A DNA stretch of 64,000 nt from CF-39 sp035651155 (lineage in GTDB: Bacteria > Chloroflexota > Limnocylindria > P2-11E). The position numbers and the translations under genes are program-made. The notes under the pieces are model-generated. The model was not told the origin of the DNA and did no database searches. It saw only the letters and a program-made list of their open reading frames with translations. Of the stretch, positions 32,525-40,251 are shown in pieces. Location of the stretch: positions 39,918 to 103,917 of the forward strand of contig DASRGG010000035.1 of NCBI GenBank assembly GCA_035651155.1. Direction: 5' to 3'. Within the stretch, counting starts at the first letter, position 1. Every line of letters starts with the position of its first letter.

Positions 32525-33402
32525 CGGAGGCCATCACGAGCCGGGGGCTGACCAAGGACTACGGCGGCGGACGCGGCATCTTCGATCTCGATCTCGTCGT
32601 GAACGAGGGCGAGGTCGTCGGCTATCTCGGTCCGAACGGCGCCGGCAAGACCACGACGATCAAGCTGCTCATGGGCATGACCCACGCGACGCGCGGGTCG
32701 GCCACGATCTTCGGGCTCGACAGCGATCGCGATGCCGTCGCCCTCAAGCGCCGCATCGGGTACGTCCCGGGCGAGCTGCCGCAATTCGGCGGCTGGCGCG
32801 GCACCGAGATCGTCGCGTACCTCGCGGGCCTGCGTGGAGGCGTCGAGGATGCCGAGGTCGAACGGATCGCGAAGCGGCTCGATCTCGATCTGTCGCGGAA
32901 GTACCGCGAGTACTCGCACGGCAACAAGCAGAAGCTCGCGCTCCTGCTCGCGTTCGCGCCGAGGCCCGCGATGCTCATCCTGGACGAGCCGACCAGCGGC
33001 CTCGATCCGCTCCACCAGCAGGAGTTCTACGCGCTCGTTCGCGACGCACGCGCCGCCGGCGCGACCATCTTCGTGTCCTCGCACGTCCTCTCCGAGGTCG
33101 AGCAGATCTGCGACCGCGTCGGCATCGTCCGTGAGGGCCATCTCGTCACGGTGGGGCCGATCGGGCAGCTCCTCGGCGCGAAGGCCCATCGGGTCGAGAT
33201 CGAGCTCGCGGACGCATCCGCGGCGGAAACGATCGGGCGCGTGCCCGGCCTCGAGCAGGTCCGGGTCGACGGCGCGCGCGTCAGCGGTCTGTATCGCGGC
33301 GCGTTCGATCCCCTGCTCGCGGCGCTCGCCGGACAGCGCGTGGTGTCCTTCGTGTCGAGGGAGCCGTCGCTCGAAGAGATCTTCCTGAGCTACTACCGAT
33401 GA
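32521..33402 (+). CDS. ABC exporter ATP-binding protein
   Basis: The 293-residue ATPase has Walker A GPNGAGKTTTIK, the Q-loop region, signature-like YSHGNKQKLAL (variant of LSGGQ), Walker B MLILDEPTSGLDP and the H-loop SSHVLSEVE. A C-terminal ~70-residue extension matches the drug-export DrrA-type subfamily. It partners with the overlapping permease gene. Antibiotic or amphiphile export is probable; the substrate is unknown. Confidence 0.9.
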   Translation: MTEAITSRGLTKDYGGGRGIFDLDLVVNEGEVVGYLGPNGAGKTTTIKLLMGMTHATRGSATIFGLDSDRDAVALKRRIGYVPGELPQFGGWRGTEIVAYLAGLRGGVEDAEVERIAKRLDLDLSRKYREYSHGNKQKLALLLAFAPRPAMLILDEPTSGLDPLHQQEFYALVRDARAAGATIFVSSHVLSEVEQICDRVGIVREGHLVTVGPIGQLLGAKAHRVEIELADASAAETIGRVPGLEQVRVDGARVSGLYRGAFDPLLAALAGQRVVSFVSREPSLEEIFLSYYR

Positions 33403-35021
33403 CCCTCTTCCGGCTCGCCCTCCGCTACCAGCGCACCGGTCTCGTCGTGATGTCGCTCCTCAGCCTTCTCGCCGGCGCGCTCAACGCGGCCGCCTTCGAG
33501 CAGCTCGCCGGCGATACGCCGGCGGAACGCGCCGTGTTCGGTCAGCAGATGGAGCTCCTCGGGAAGCAGCTCTCCTACCTCCTGCCGGATCCCGTCCAGC
33601 TCGACACCATGGGCGGCTACCTGACCTGGCGCGCGTTCGGATTCCTCGCGCTCGTCTTCGCGATCTGGGCGGTCCTGGCGTCGACCGGCGCGGGCCGCGG
33701 CGAGGAGGAACGCGGTCTGACGGAGCATTGGCTCGCGGCCGGCGTCTCTCGCGCGCGCTGGCTCGGCACGCGCACGGCGGGTTTCGTCGCGGCCGGCGCC
33801 GCGGCACTCGTCGTCACGCTCCTCGGGACCGCGCTCGTCGCGGCCGCAGTGAGCGACCCGCTGCCGGCGGACGGCGTCCTCCTCGAGGGCATCGAGCTGT
33901 TGGGCCTGACCCTCGTCGCCTACGCTAGCGGCCTCGCGATCGCGCAGCTCGTCCTCACCCGCCGCGCCGCCGGCTCGATCGGCGCCGTCGTCGTCGTCGG
34001 GCTGTACCTGCTGAACTCCGCGAGCCGGTCCGGCGTCGAGGTCGGCTGGCTCAGCAACGTATCGCCGTTCGCCCTCTTCGATCGGAGCAGGCCGCTCCTG
34101 CCGCGGGGCGGCGGCGTCGACGCCGGCGCGACGGTCGCCCTGTACGTCGCCGGCGTCGTGCTCGCCGGCCTGAGCGTGGCGGCGTTCGCCCGGCGGGATG
34201 TGGGTGGCGTGCTCGTACGCCTCGGGAACGGGCGCACGCGCGCGACCGCGCGGCCGTCCGCCGACCCGCTCCTCCGGATCCCGGTGCTCGGCATGGTCGA
34301 CCAGCAACGCTGGTGGCTCGCCGGATGGACCGTCGGGCTCGCGCTCCTCGCGTACTTCCTCACGTCGCTCGGACGGGCGATCGTCGACGGGATGATGGCG
34401 ATCCCGTCGCTGCGCGTGTACTTCGACCGTCTGGGGATCGCCGCGTATTCGGATTTCATCGGCGTCCTCTGGTTCGGGACCTTCCTCTTCATCGTTTCCG
34501 GGCTCGCCATCGCCCAGGTGAACGGTTGGGCCGCGGACGACGGCGAAGGCCGGCTCGAGGCGATGCTCGCCGCGGGCGCGTCGCGCTCGCGCGTCGTGGT
34601 GGAGCGCATCGCCGCGCTCCTCGTCGTCGTCGGCATCGTCGCGGCCGTCAGCTCCGCGGTCGCGTTCTACGGAGCGCGCGCGCTCGACATCGTCGTGCCG
34701 GGCGATCGGATGATCGTCGCGACCGCCGACACGCTTCCGGTGGTGTTCGCCTTTGGCGGGATCGGCGCCGCACTCGTGGGCTGGCGCCCGCGCACCGCGG
34801 TCGTGCTGCTCGGCGCCGTCGCCGTGGTGTCGTACTTCCTCCAGCAGTTCTACGCGATCTTCAGCTGGCCGGACTGGGTCGGGCACCTGTCGATCTACCA
34901 GCTGTACGGGACACCGCTCTCCACGGACGATTGGCCGGGGATCGCCGCGCTCGTCGCCATCGGCGTCGCGGGCACCGCGGTCGCCCTCGTCGCGATGCGC
35001 CGAAGGGACGTCGGCTCCTGA
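33399..35021 (+). CDS. ABC-2 exporter permease (polyketide-antibiotic exporter type)
   Basis: The 540-residue protein has about twelve membrane helices in two similar halves, starting FRLALRYQRTGLVVMSLLSLLAGALN. It fits the large ABC permeases annotated as exporters of polyketide antibiotics, which replace the usual pair of six-helix subunits. Repeated cytoplasmic motifs (EERGLTEHWLAAGVSRARW and GEGRLEAMLAAGASRSR) are the coupling loops. The ATG overlaps the ATPase stop. Confidence 0.87.
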   Translation: MTLFRLALRYQRTGLVVMSLLSLLAGALNAAAFEQLAGDTPAERAVFGQQMELLGKQLSYLLPDPVQLDTMGGYLTWRAFGFLALVFAIWAVLASTGAGRGEEERGLTEHWLAAGVSRARWLGTRTAGFVAAGAAALVVTLLGTALVAAAVSDPLPADGVLLEGIELLGLTLVAYASGLAIAQLVLTRRAAGSIGAVVVVGLYLLNSASRSGVEVGWLSNVSPFALFDRSRPLLPRGGGVDAGATVALYVAGVVLAGLSVAAFARRDVGGVLVRLGNGRTRATARPSADPLLRIPVLGMVDQQRWWLAGWTVGLALLAYFLTSLGRAIVDGMMAIPSLRVYFDRLGIAAYSDFIGVLWFGTFLFIVSGLAIAQVNGWAADDGEGRLEAMLAAGASRSRVVVERIAALLVVVGIVAAVSSAVAFYGARALDIVVPGDRMIVATADTLPVVFAFGGIGAALVGWRPRTAVVLLGAVAVVSYFLQQFYAIFSWPDWVGHLSIYQLYGTPLSTDDWPGIAALVAIGVAGTAVALVAMRRRDVGS

Positions 35022-35142
35022 GGCCGGGCGGCACCGGGGCCTCAGTCTTCGCGCGGCAGGCGCCGCGCGAGGAGCGCGCCGGTGACCTGCGCGACGAAGG
35101 TGCGTCGTGCCGCGGGAAGCCTGGGGCGATAGGCTCCCAGTG

Positions 35143-36180
35143 ATGCCGTTCGAGCACGCGAAGGGCCTCGCCTGGGAGCCGCCGCGTGACTGGCGCCGCG
35201 TCAGCGTGATCGACTCGCACGCCGCCGGTGAGCCGCTGCGGGTCGTACTCGAGGGGATCGATCCGATCCCGGGCGACACGATCGTCGCGAAACGGAAATG
35301 GGCCCGCGAGCACCTCGACGGGCTCCGCCGCGGGCTCATGTTCGAGCCGCGCGGGCATGCCGACATGTACGGCGCGATCGTCACCGATCCCGTCACGGCG
35401 GACGGAGATCTCGGCGTGCTGTTCATGCACAACGAGGGCTGGAGCACGATGTGCGGCCACGGGATCATCGCGCTCACCACCGTCGCCCTCGAAGCGGGCA
35501 TGCTCTCGCCGCGCGACGTCGTTCGCATCGACGCGCCCGCGGGGCGCATCACCGCTCGCCCGCGGCGCGATGGCGACCGCGTGACGAGCGTCGCGTTCGA
35601 GAACGTCCCGTCGTTCGTCCTCGCTCTCGACGAGACCGTCGAGGTACCGGGCATCGGCAGGATCAGGTACGACGTCGCGTTCGGCGGTGCCTTCTACGCG
35701 TACGTCGACGTCGCGCAGATCGGGCTCGCGATGACCTCCGCGGACTACCGCGGGCTGATCGACGCGGGCTGGCGCATCAAGAAAGCCGTCATGGCCACGC
35801 GCGAGATCCCGCACCCGTTCGAGCCGGAGCTGTCCTTCCTGTACGGCACGATCTTCACCGGCCCGGCGCTCGGCCCCGGCGGAGATTCGCGCAACGTCTG
35901 CGTGTTCGCGGACGGCGAGGTCGACCGCTCGCCCACCGGCACCGGCGTCTCGGGGCGCGTCGCGCTCGAGCACGCGCGCGGCCGCCTGGCGATCGGGGAG
36001 CCATTCGTGGTCGAGAGCATCATCGGCACCCGCTTCACCGGCCGCGTCGCGCGCGAGGCGACCTTCGGTCCGCACGCCGCGGTCGTCCCCGAGGTCGAGG
36101 GCAGTGCCTGGATCTCGGGCCGCAGCCAGCTCTGGTTCGATCCGCACGACCCGCTCGCGGAGGGATTCATCCTCCGCTAG
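35143..36180 (+). CDS. Trans-3-hydroxy-L-proline dehydratase (proline racemase superfamily)
   Basis: The 345-residue protein has the proline racemase fold. The first catalytic Cys is present in NEGWSTMCGHGIIA. The second site reads DRSPTGTGVSGR, with Thr where racemases have Cys. This Cys/Thr pair is the known signature of trans-3-hydroxy-L-proline dehydratase, giving pyrroline-2-carboxylate. Neighbouring genes do not complete a proline pathway. The ATG at 35143 was preferred because the conserved domain begins about 20 residues later. Confidence 0.85.
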   Translation: MPFEHAKGLAWEPPRDWRRVSVIDSHAAGEPLRVVLEGIDPIPGDTIVAKRKWAREHLDGLRRGLMFEPRGHADMYGAIVTDPVTADGDLGVLFMHNEGWSTMCGHGIIALTTVALEAGMLSPRDVVRIDAPAGRITARPRRDGDRVTSVAFENVPSFVLALDETVEVPGIGRIRYDVAFGGAFYAYVDVAQIGLAMTSADYRGLIDAGWRIKKAVMATREIPHPFEPELSFLYGTIFTGPALGPGGDSRNVCVFADGEVDRSPTGTGVSGRVALEHARGRLAIGEPFVVESIIGTRFTGRVAREATFGPHAAVVPEVEGSAWISGRSQLWFDPHDPLAEGFILR

Positions 36181-36260
36181 CCCCGGCCAGACGAAGAGCG
36201 GCGTCATCGCGCGGCGCGGAGCGCCTCGAAGGCGCGGCCGGCCGCGTCTGCGTGGCGCGC

Positions 36261-36998
36261 TCAGTATGCGGTCCAGCCTCCATCGACCACGAGCACCTCG
36301 CCGTTCACGAAGCTGGCGTCGCTCGACGCCGCGAACGCGACGACGGATGCGATCTCGCTCGGCTCGGCCAGGCGCACGTTCGCCGCGAGCGTCTTGTTCA
36401 GCGCCGCGAGGCCGCGCGGGCTTGGCTCGCCGCCGAGGCCGATGCCGGTGTTCACGCCGCCGGGCGCGACCGCGACGGCGCGCACGCCCTCGCTCGCGTA
36501 GGTGGCCGCGATGTTCTTGGTAAGCCCGATGAGGCCGTGCTTGCTGGAAACGTACGCCGCGCCGGCGCGCGCGCCGAAGAGGCCGCCGACGGACGAGATG
36601 TTGACCACGACGCCCTTCGACGCGATGAGGTGCGGCATCGCGGCGCGCGCGAGCAGCATCGGGCCCGTGAGATTCACCGCCAGCACCCTGTTCCACAGCT
36701 CGTCGGTGAGCTCGCCGACAGGCAGGAAGCGATCGACGATGCCGGCGTTGTTCACGAGCACGTCGAGGCGGCCGAAGCGCTCGAGCGCGGTCGCGATGAT
36801 GCGCTCGGCGTCCGCGCGCACGCTGACGTCGCCGAACACGATCGCGACGCGCGGATCGTCCGCGTACTCGGCGCAGCCGGTCGGTCCGAGATCCGCGGCG
36901 ACGACGCGAGCGCCGTCCGTGAGGAACGTCGCGACCGTCGCCCTCCCGATCCCACGGTCCGCGCCGGTGATGACCGCGACCTTCCCATCGAGACGCAT
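36261..36998 (-). CDS. Short-chain dehydrogenase/reductase (FabG-like)
   Basis: The 245-residue SDR has the cofactor motif AVITGADRGIGRAT, acidic residue in VVAADLG (favouring NAD), NNAGIVDRF, catalytic Ser in NISSVGG, and YVSSKHG (Tyr and Lys). It ends in the usual GEVLVVDGGWTAY. Substrate unknown. An ATG with a GGAGGTG Shine-Dalgarno was chosen. A weak dormancy-box-like palindrome (37045-37058) lies upstream. Confidence 0.88.
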   Translation of the reverse strand: MRLDGKVAVITGADRGIGRATVATFLTDGARVVAADLGPTGCAEYADDPRVAIVFGDVSVRADAERIIATALERFGRLDVLVNNAGIVDRFLPVGELTDELWNRVLAVNLTGPMLLARAAMPHLIASKGVVVNISSVGGLFGARAGAAYVSSKHGLIGLTKNIAATYASEGVRAVAVAPGGVNTGIGLGGEPSPRGLAALNKTLAANVRLAEPSEIASVVAFAASSDASFVNGEVLVVDGGWTAY

Positions 36999-37128
36999 AT
37001 CGCACCTCCGCGCTCACTGTCGCCGCGCGAGTGCACGGCGGATACGGTCGGACGGCCCTGCCGCCCGGGGCCGTTACGACGACGCGCGTCCGATACATCC
37101 GCCACCCGGCCGAGCGCGTATCACCGGC

Positions 37129-37314
37129 GTGCGAACGATGCTCCTCGCGTCGACACTGGCGCTCCTGATGGCGGCCTGCGGCGCGTATGGCGGCGGCGCG
37201 CCGGCTGACGGCGCGGGCCCTGCCACCGGCGCGCCGAAGGCATCGGCCGCGCCGACGCTCAAGGGCGCGCCGCTGCCGAGCGGCAACCCCGACGCCGACA
37301 ATTACGGGTACTAG
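37129..37314 (+). CDS. Small putative lipoprotein (61 aa)
   Basis: A GTG start gives MRTMLLASTLALLMAACG, a classic lipoprotein signal with lipobox LMAAC. The mature 40-odd residues are Ala/Gly/Pro-rich and end DADNYGY. No family recognised. A perfect hairpin (37324-37343) follows within ten bases and probably ends its transcript. Confidence 0.65.
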   Translation: MRTMLLASTLALLMAACGAYGGGAPADGAGPATGAPKASAAPTLKGAPLPSGNPDADNYGY

Positions 37315-37323
37315 GAGCCCGCG

Positions 37324-37343
37324 GGCGCGAGCTTGCTCGCGCC
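37324..37343 (+). terminator. Hairpin after the small lipoprotein gene
   Basis: GGCGCGAGC-TT-GCTCGCGCC is a perfect 9-bp inverted repeat ten bases after the stop codon. It lies in the 161-base gap between convergent genes. Confidence 0.6.
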
Positions 37344-37444
37344 GAACTCGTCGAGCGGCGCGCGCGTCAGGGCACCTCCGAGATAGCTCGGACGCCGACC
37401 CGGCGCCGACGCACTCGAGCCAGCCATCCCATGCAACCCGCTAG

Positions 37445-37465
37445 CCGGAGCGCCACGCGCTCCGG
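37445..37465 (-). terminator. Hairpin after the zinc-ribbon gene
   Basis: CCGGAGCGC-CAC-GCGCTCCGG is a perfect 9-bp stem with a three-base loop, ten bases past the stop of the minus-strand zinc protein. With the hairpin at 37324-37343 it separates two convergent transcripts. Confidence 0.6.
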
Positions 37466-37475
37466 ATCGTCGTCG

Positions 37476-37778
37476 CTAGCGGCGCGCGCCTCTCATCTGC
37501 TCGAAGCAGGAGCTGCAATAGACGGGCTTGTCGCCCCGCGGCTGGAACGGCACGCGAGCCTCGCGACCGCAGCTGCTGCAGGTCGCGGTGAACATCTCGC
37601 GCGGTCCGCCGCCACCGCCGCCGGCGCCCTGGCTCGCGCGCCGCGCGGCGCGGCACGACGGACAGCGGCTCGGGGGGTTCTGCAGCCCGCGGGACGCGTA
37701 GAACTCTTGCTCGCCGGCGGTCCAGACGAATTCCTGGCCACAGTCGCGACAGGTGAGGGTCTTGTCCTGGAAGCTCAC
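37476..37778 (-). CDS. Zinc-ribbon protein with CxxC pairs
   Basis: A 100-residue protein with three zinc-binding segments: LTCRDCGQEFVWTAGEQEFY and CPSCRAARR (probable trcl-type zinc ribbon), a Gly-rich linker, then CSSCGREARVPFQP and VYCSSCFEQ. This is the CxxCxGQ-like small protein widespread in Chloroflexota-like genomes, probably an RNA-, DNA- or ribosome-associated factor. No function is assigned. Single gene on the minus strand. Confidence 0.75.
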   Translation of the reverse strand: MSFQDKTLTCRDCGQEFVWTAGEQEFYASRGLQNPPSRCPSCRAARRASQGAGGGGGGPREMFTATCSSCGREARVPFQPRGDKPVYCSSCFEQMRGARR

Positions 37779-37821
37779 GGGACTCGGTCCTTTCCGGCCC
37801 CGAGATCCTCGGAGCGCGCGG

Positions 37822-38490
37822 TCATAGTAGAGGGACGCGTCTACGGCGACGGGACGCCTCGCGCGCCGCGACGACGATCGCCAGCATCACCGCCGTCAGC
37901 ACGAATTCCGCGGCCCACGGAACGGCGTGCCGCAGCTCGATCGCGGGCTCGTCGAGGATGAGCTCCGCGCTCGTCCAGACGAGCGCGAGCGCGCCGAGCC
38001 AGATCCCCCGCGGGTAGCGCTCGAGGAGGCGGACGACGACCGAGCTGCCGAAGAGCACGATCGGGATGGAGAGCGCGAGCCCAAATACGAGCAGCGCGAT
38101 GCTGCCGTGCGCCGCCGCGCCGACGCCGAGCACGTTCTCCAGGCTCATCGCCGCGTCCGCCACCAGGATCGTGACGACCGCCGCGCGCAGCGTCGCCGCG
38201 CGGCGGACGGTCGTCGCGTGGCCACCTGCGGGACGGACCAGCCGGTACGCGATCGCCAGGAGCGCCACCCCGGCCGCGAGCTGCAAGTACGGCACCGCGA
38301 GGAGCAGCGTGACGCCGGCGGAGCCGACGATGCGCAGACCGACGGCGCCCAGGCCTCCGAGCACGATAGCGTTCCGCCGCTGGGCGACCGGCAGGTCGCG
38401 CGCGGCCATGCCGATGACGAGCGCGTTGTCTCCGGAGAGCGCGAGGTCGATGAGGACGATCGCGGCTATGGCCTGAAGGGTCTCGATCAT
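37822..38490 (-). CDS. TerC-family integral membrane protein (YjbE type)
   Basis: The 222-residue protein has seven predicted helices. The conserved acidic motifs are IDLALSGDNALVIGMAA near the start and VADAAMSLENVLGVGAAAHG in the middle. TerC proteins of this size export manganese or support metallation of secreted enzymes in studied bacteria. Here the metal is inferred, not shown. Its ATG overlaps the stop of a 33-residue peptide gene (ATGA), so translation is probably coupled. Confidence 0.85.
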   Translation of the reverse strand: MIETLQAIAAIVLIDLALSGDNALVIGMAARDLPVAQRRNAIVLGGLGAVGLRIVGSAGVTLLLAVPYLQLAAGVALLAIAYRLVRPAGGHATTVRRAATLRAAVVTILVADAAMSLENVLGVGAAAHGSIALLVFGLALSIPIVLFGSSVVVRLLERYPRGIWLGALALVWTSAELILDEPAIELRHAVPWAAEFVLTAVMLAIVVAAREASRRRRRVPLL

Positions 38491-38588
38491 CCGGATCGGA
38501 GCTTGCGTGCGATGACCGCGATCACGCCTGCGATCCACAGCAGCGCGGAGGTCAGATAGCCGGCCTCCGCGTCGATCAACTCGACCAT
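38487..38588 (-). CDS. 33-residue single-helix peptide coupled to the TerC gene
   Basis: MVELIDAEAGYLTSALLWIA followed by GVIAVIARKLRSG predicts one membrane helix with a basic C-terminal end. The stop overlaps the TerC ATG. The ATG lies two bases after a perfect palindrome and 6 bases after TAAACT, so the transcript is probably leaderless. It may be a subunit or a translational leader for the transporter. It is too short for ordinary gene callers. Confidence 0.55.
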   Translation of the reverse strand: MVELIDAEAGYLTSALLWIAGVIAVIARKLRSG

Positions 38589-38590
38589 CT

Positions 38591-38606
38591 TGACAGTTTA
38601 CTGTCA
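38591..38606. promoter_or_regulatory. Palindromic operator between the TerC unit and the XRE regulator
   Basis: TGACAGT-TT-ACTGTCA is a perfect 7-bp inverted repeat. On the minus strand its centre contains TAAACT, at exactly -12 to -7 from the ATG of the 33-residue peptide. A bound regulator would mask that promoter. The divergent XRE gene, whose own -10 (TACCGT, 38635-38640) lies at -12 to -7 of its GTG, is the obvious candidate. Confidence 0.6.
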
Positions 38607-38646
38607 CCGTGTCGCCGACCGCCGCCGGGCGCGCTACCGTAGCGGC

Positions 38647-39063
38647 GTGGCGAACCGTGGCGCGTCGCTCGGCCGGCTCGTGCGCACGCAGCGCGAGAAG
38701 CTCCACCTGACGCAGGCCGAGCTCGCGACGCGGGTCGGCGTCTCCCGCAGTGCCGTGTCCGAGCTTGAAGCGGGCCGCATCGCGCAACCGCGGGCCATGG
38801 CGTTCGCACGGCTGGCCAAGGTGCTGGGCATCCCGGCGGTGGTGCTCCTGGCCGCCGCGGGCCATCCGGACGCGGAGGCCCTCGCCGACATCGAGGCCGA
38901 CGAGCTCGTCGTCCTCGCGGCGTCGCTCTCGCGGCTCGCGGGCAGGGAGCGCGCGTGGCTACGGTCGCGCCTGCTCGAGCTTCGCGACCTGCTCGTCCTA
39001 CGGCGAGCTAGCGGCGTTCGAACGCGAGCCGCACGCCGAGCGCGACGAGCACGGTCCCCGTGA
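38647..39063 (+). CDS. XRE-family helix-turn-helix regulator
   Basis: The 138-residue protein has an N-terminal Cro/CI HTH (LGRLVRTQREKLHLTQAEL, ATRVGVSRSAVSELEAGR). A helical middle follows, with a basic C-terminal tail of Arg/Ala repeats. The GTG start at 38647 is supported by TACCGT at -12 to -7 (leaderless). It diverges from the TerC unit across a palindrome. The last 56 bases overlap the convergent LysE gene, so the Arg-rich tail may be dispensable read-on. Confidence 0.82.
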   Translation: MANRGASLGRLVRTQREKLHLTQAELATRVGVSRSAVSELEAGRIAQPRAMAFARLAKVLGIPAVVLLAAAGHPDAEALADIEADELVVLAASLSRLAGRERAWLRSRLLELRDLLVLRRASGVRTRAARRARRARSP

Positions 39064-39628
39064 CGCGCTCGAGCCAGCGGCGCACGCCGGCACCCGCCAG
39101 GAGCGCGGACACCCGCGCGAGGACGTACGCGTAGGCCGAGAGCCACACGACGCCCATCGCGCTATGCGCGATCGCGAACGCCAGTGACTGCGCGAGGACG
39201 TTCCCCGACGGGTCGATGAACTGCGGCAGGAACGTCAGATAGAAGACCGCGACCTTCGGATTCAGCACGTTGTTCAGCAGACCCTGGAGGAACGGAGTCG
39301 CGCCGCGCCTCGGCGGAGCGGACTCGTCCGTCGCGCGGACGCGGAACGAGTCGCGCAGCGACCGGAGCCCGAGATACGCGAGGTAGGCGGCGCCCGCGAG
39401 CTTCACGACGGTGAACGCCTGCGCCGACGTCGCGAGGATGACCGACAGGCCGAGCGCGGACGCGGTGGCGTGCACGGGCAGGCCGCTGCAGATGCCGATG
39501 CTCGCCAGCAGCGCCGCGCGGCGCCCGCGGTCGAGCGTGATCTTCGCGACGAGCGCCATGTCCGCGCCCGGTGAGATGGTCAGCAGCGCGAGGACGGCGA
39601 CGCCCGCGAGGAAGCCGGGCCCGATCAT
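39008..39628 (-). CDS. LysE/RhtB-family amino-acid or metabolite exporter
   Basis: The 206-residue protein has five to six membrane helices and LysE marks: LLTISPGADMALVAKITLDRG near the start, GICSGLPVHA, KLAGAAYLAYLG, and LNNVLNPKVAVFYLTFLPQF. It exports amino acids or small metabolites in the family. It overlaps the PaiB-like gene by four bases and is last in a four-gene minus-strand run. Confidence 0.9.
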   Translation of the reverse strand: MIGPGFLAGVAVLALLTISPGADMALVAKITLDRGRRAALLASIGICSGLPVHATASALGLSVILATSAQAFTVVKLAGAAYLAYLGLRSLRDSFRVRATDESAPPRRGATPFLQGLLNNVLNPKVAVFYLTFLPQFIDPSGNVLAQSLAFAIAHSAMGVVWLSAYAYVLARVSALLAGAGVRRWLERVTGTVLVALGVRLAFERR

Positions 39629-40248
39629 CCTCGCGCCCGCGCGATGCGCTCGAGGACATGCGCCCGCGCCTCGCGGTCGAGCGGCCGGCCGCGCTCGGCG
39701 AGCTTGGCCGCGATCACCTCGCGGTGCTCGACGGTGCGGTTCGTGCCGAACTTCAGCTTCGCGCGCACGTCGGTGACCGTGAGCCGGATGCCGCGGATGC
39801 TCGGCAGCAGCTTCCCGTAGCGGCTCTCCCCCGCCTCGACCGGCGCGTGCTTGCCCTCGGGTTGGAAGTGCGCGAGCTGCCGTTCGAGGATCGCCGCGAT
39901 GGCGGCGGGATCGTCGATGACCTGGGCGTCGCACGCGAGCTGGACCGCCGCGTAGTACGAGGTCGGCACGCCGCACTCGTCCTGATTCCAGTGACCGGGG
40001 ATGTACGCGTACGCGCCGAACACCGACAGCAGCACGCGCGGACGCTCCTCGAGGGCGCCCCAGACCGGATTGGGCCGCGCGAGATGTAGCACGACCTCGC
40101 GCTCGCCGTCCCAGAGAAAGTGCGTGGGCACCACGATCGGGAGATCGCGGCACGCGCCGGGCGCGATGAGCTCGCCGAAGTCGTGATCGGCGAGGAACGC
40201 GCGCCACTCGGCTTCGTCGAGCGGCGCGTCGTGGCGATGGATGAGCAC
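39625..40248 (-). CDS. PaiB-like FMN-binding split-barrel protein
   Basis: The 207-residue protein has VPTHFLWDGEREVVLHLARPNP, PGHWNQDECGVPTSYYAAVQL and ESRYGKLLPSIRGIRL, all typical of the PaiB/FMN-binding family. In Bacillus PaiB is linked to sporulation repression; many relatives bind flavin. No DNA-binding motif is evident here. It overlaps the LysE gene, suggesting a joint function in detoxification or export. Confidence 0.85.
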   Translation of the reverse strand: MLIHRHDAPLDEAEWRAFLADHDFGELIAPGACRDLPIVVPTHFLWDGEREVVLHLARPNPVWGALEERPRVLLSVFGAYAYIPGHWNQDECGVPTSYYAAVQLACDAQVIDDPAAIAAILERQLAHFQPEGKHAPVEAGESRYGKLLPSIRGIRLTVTDVRAKLKFGTNRTVEHREVIAAKLAERGRPLDREARAHVLERIARARG

Positions 40249-40251
40249 GTC

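Noticed and set aside
33393..35654. 753-codon minus-strand frame opposite the ABC permease
   Set aside because: Charged low-complexity shadow; the plus-strand frame has helices and coupling-loop motifs.
37045..37058. GGGCC-GTCC-GACCG (minus strand) as a regulon site for the SDR gene
   Set aside because: Match and spacing are fair, but the gene lacks a functional link, no second box is seen and the predicted leader is too short for its Shine-Dalgarno; chance in GC-rich DNA is likely.
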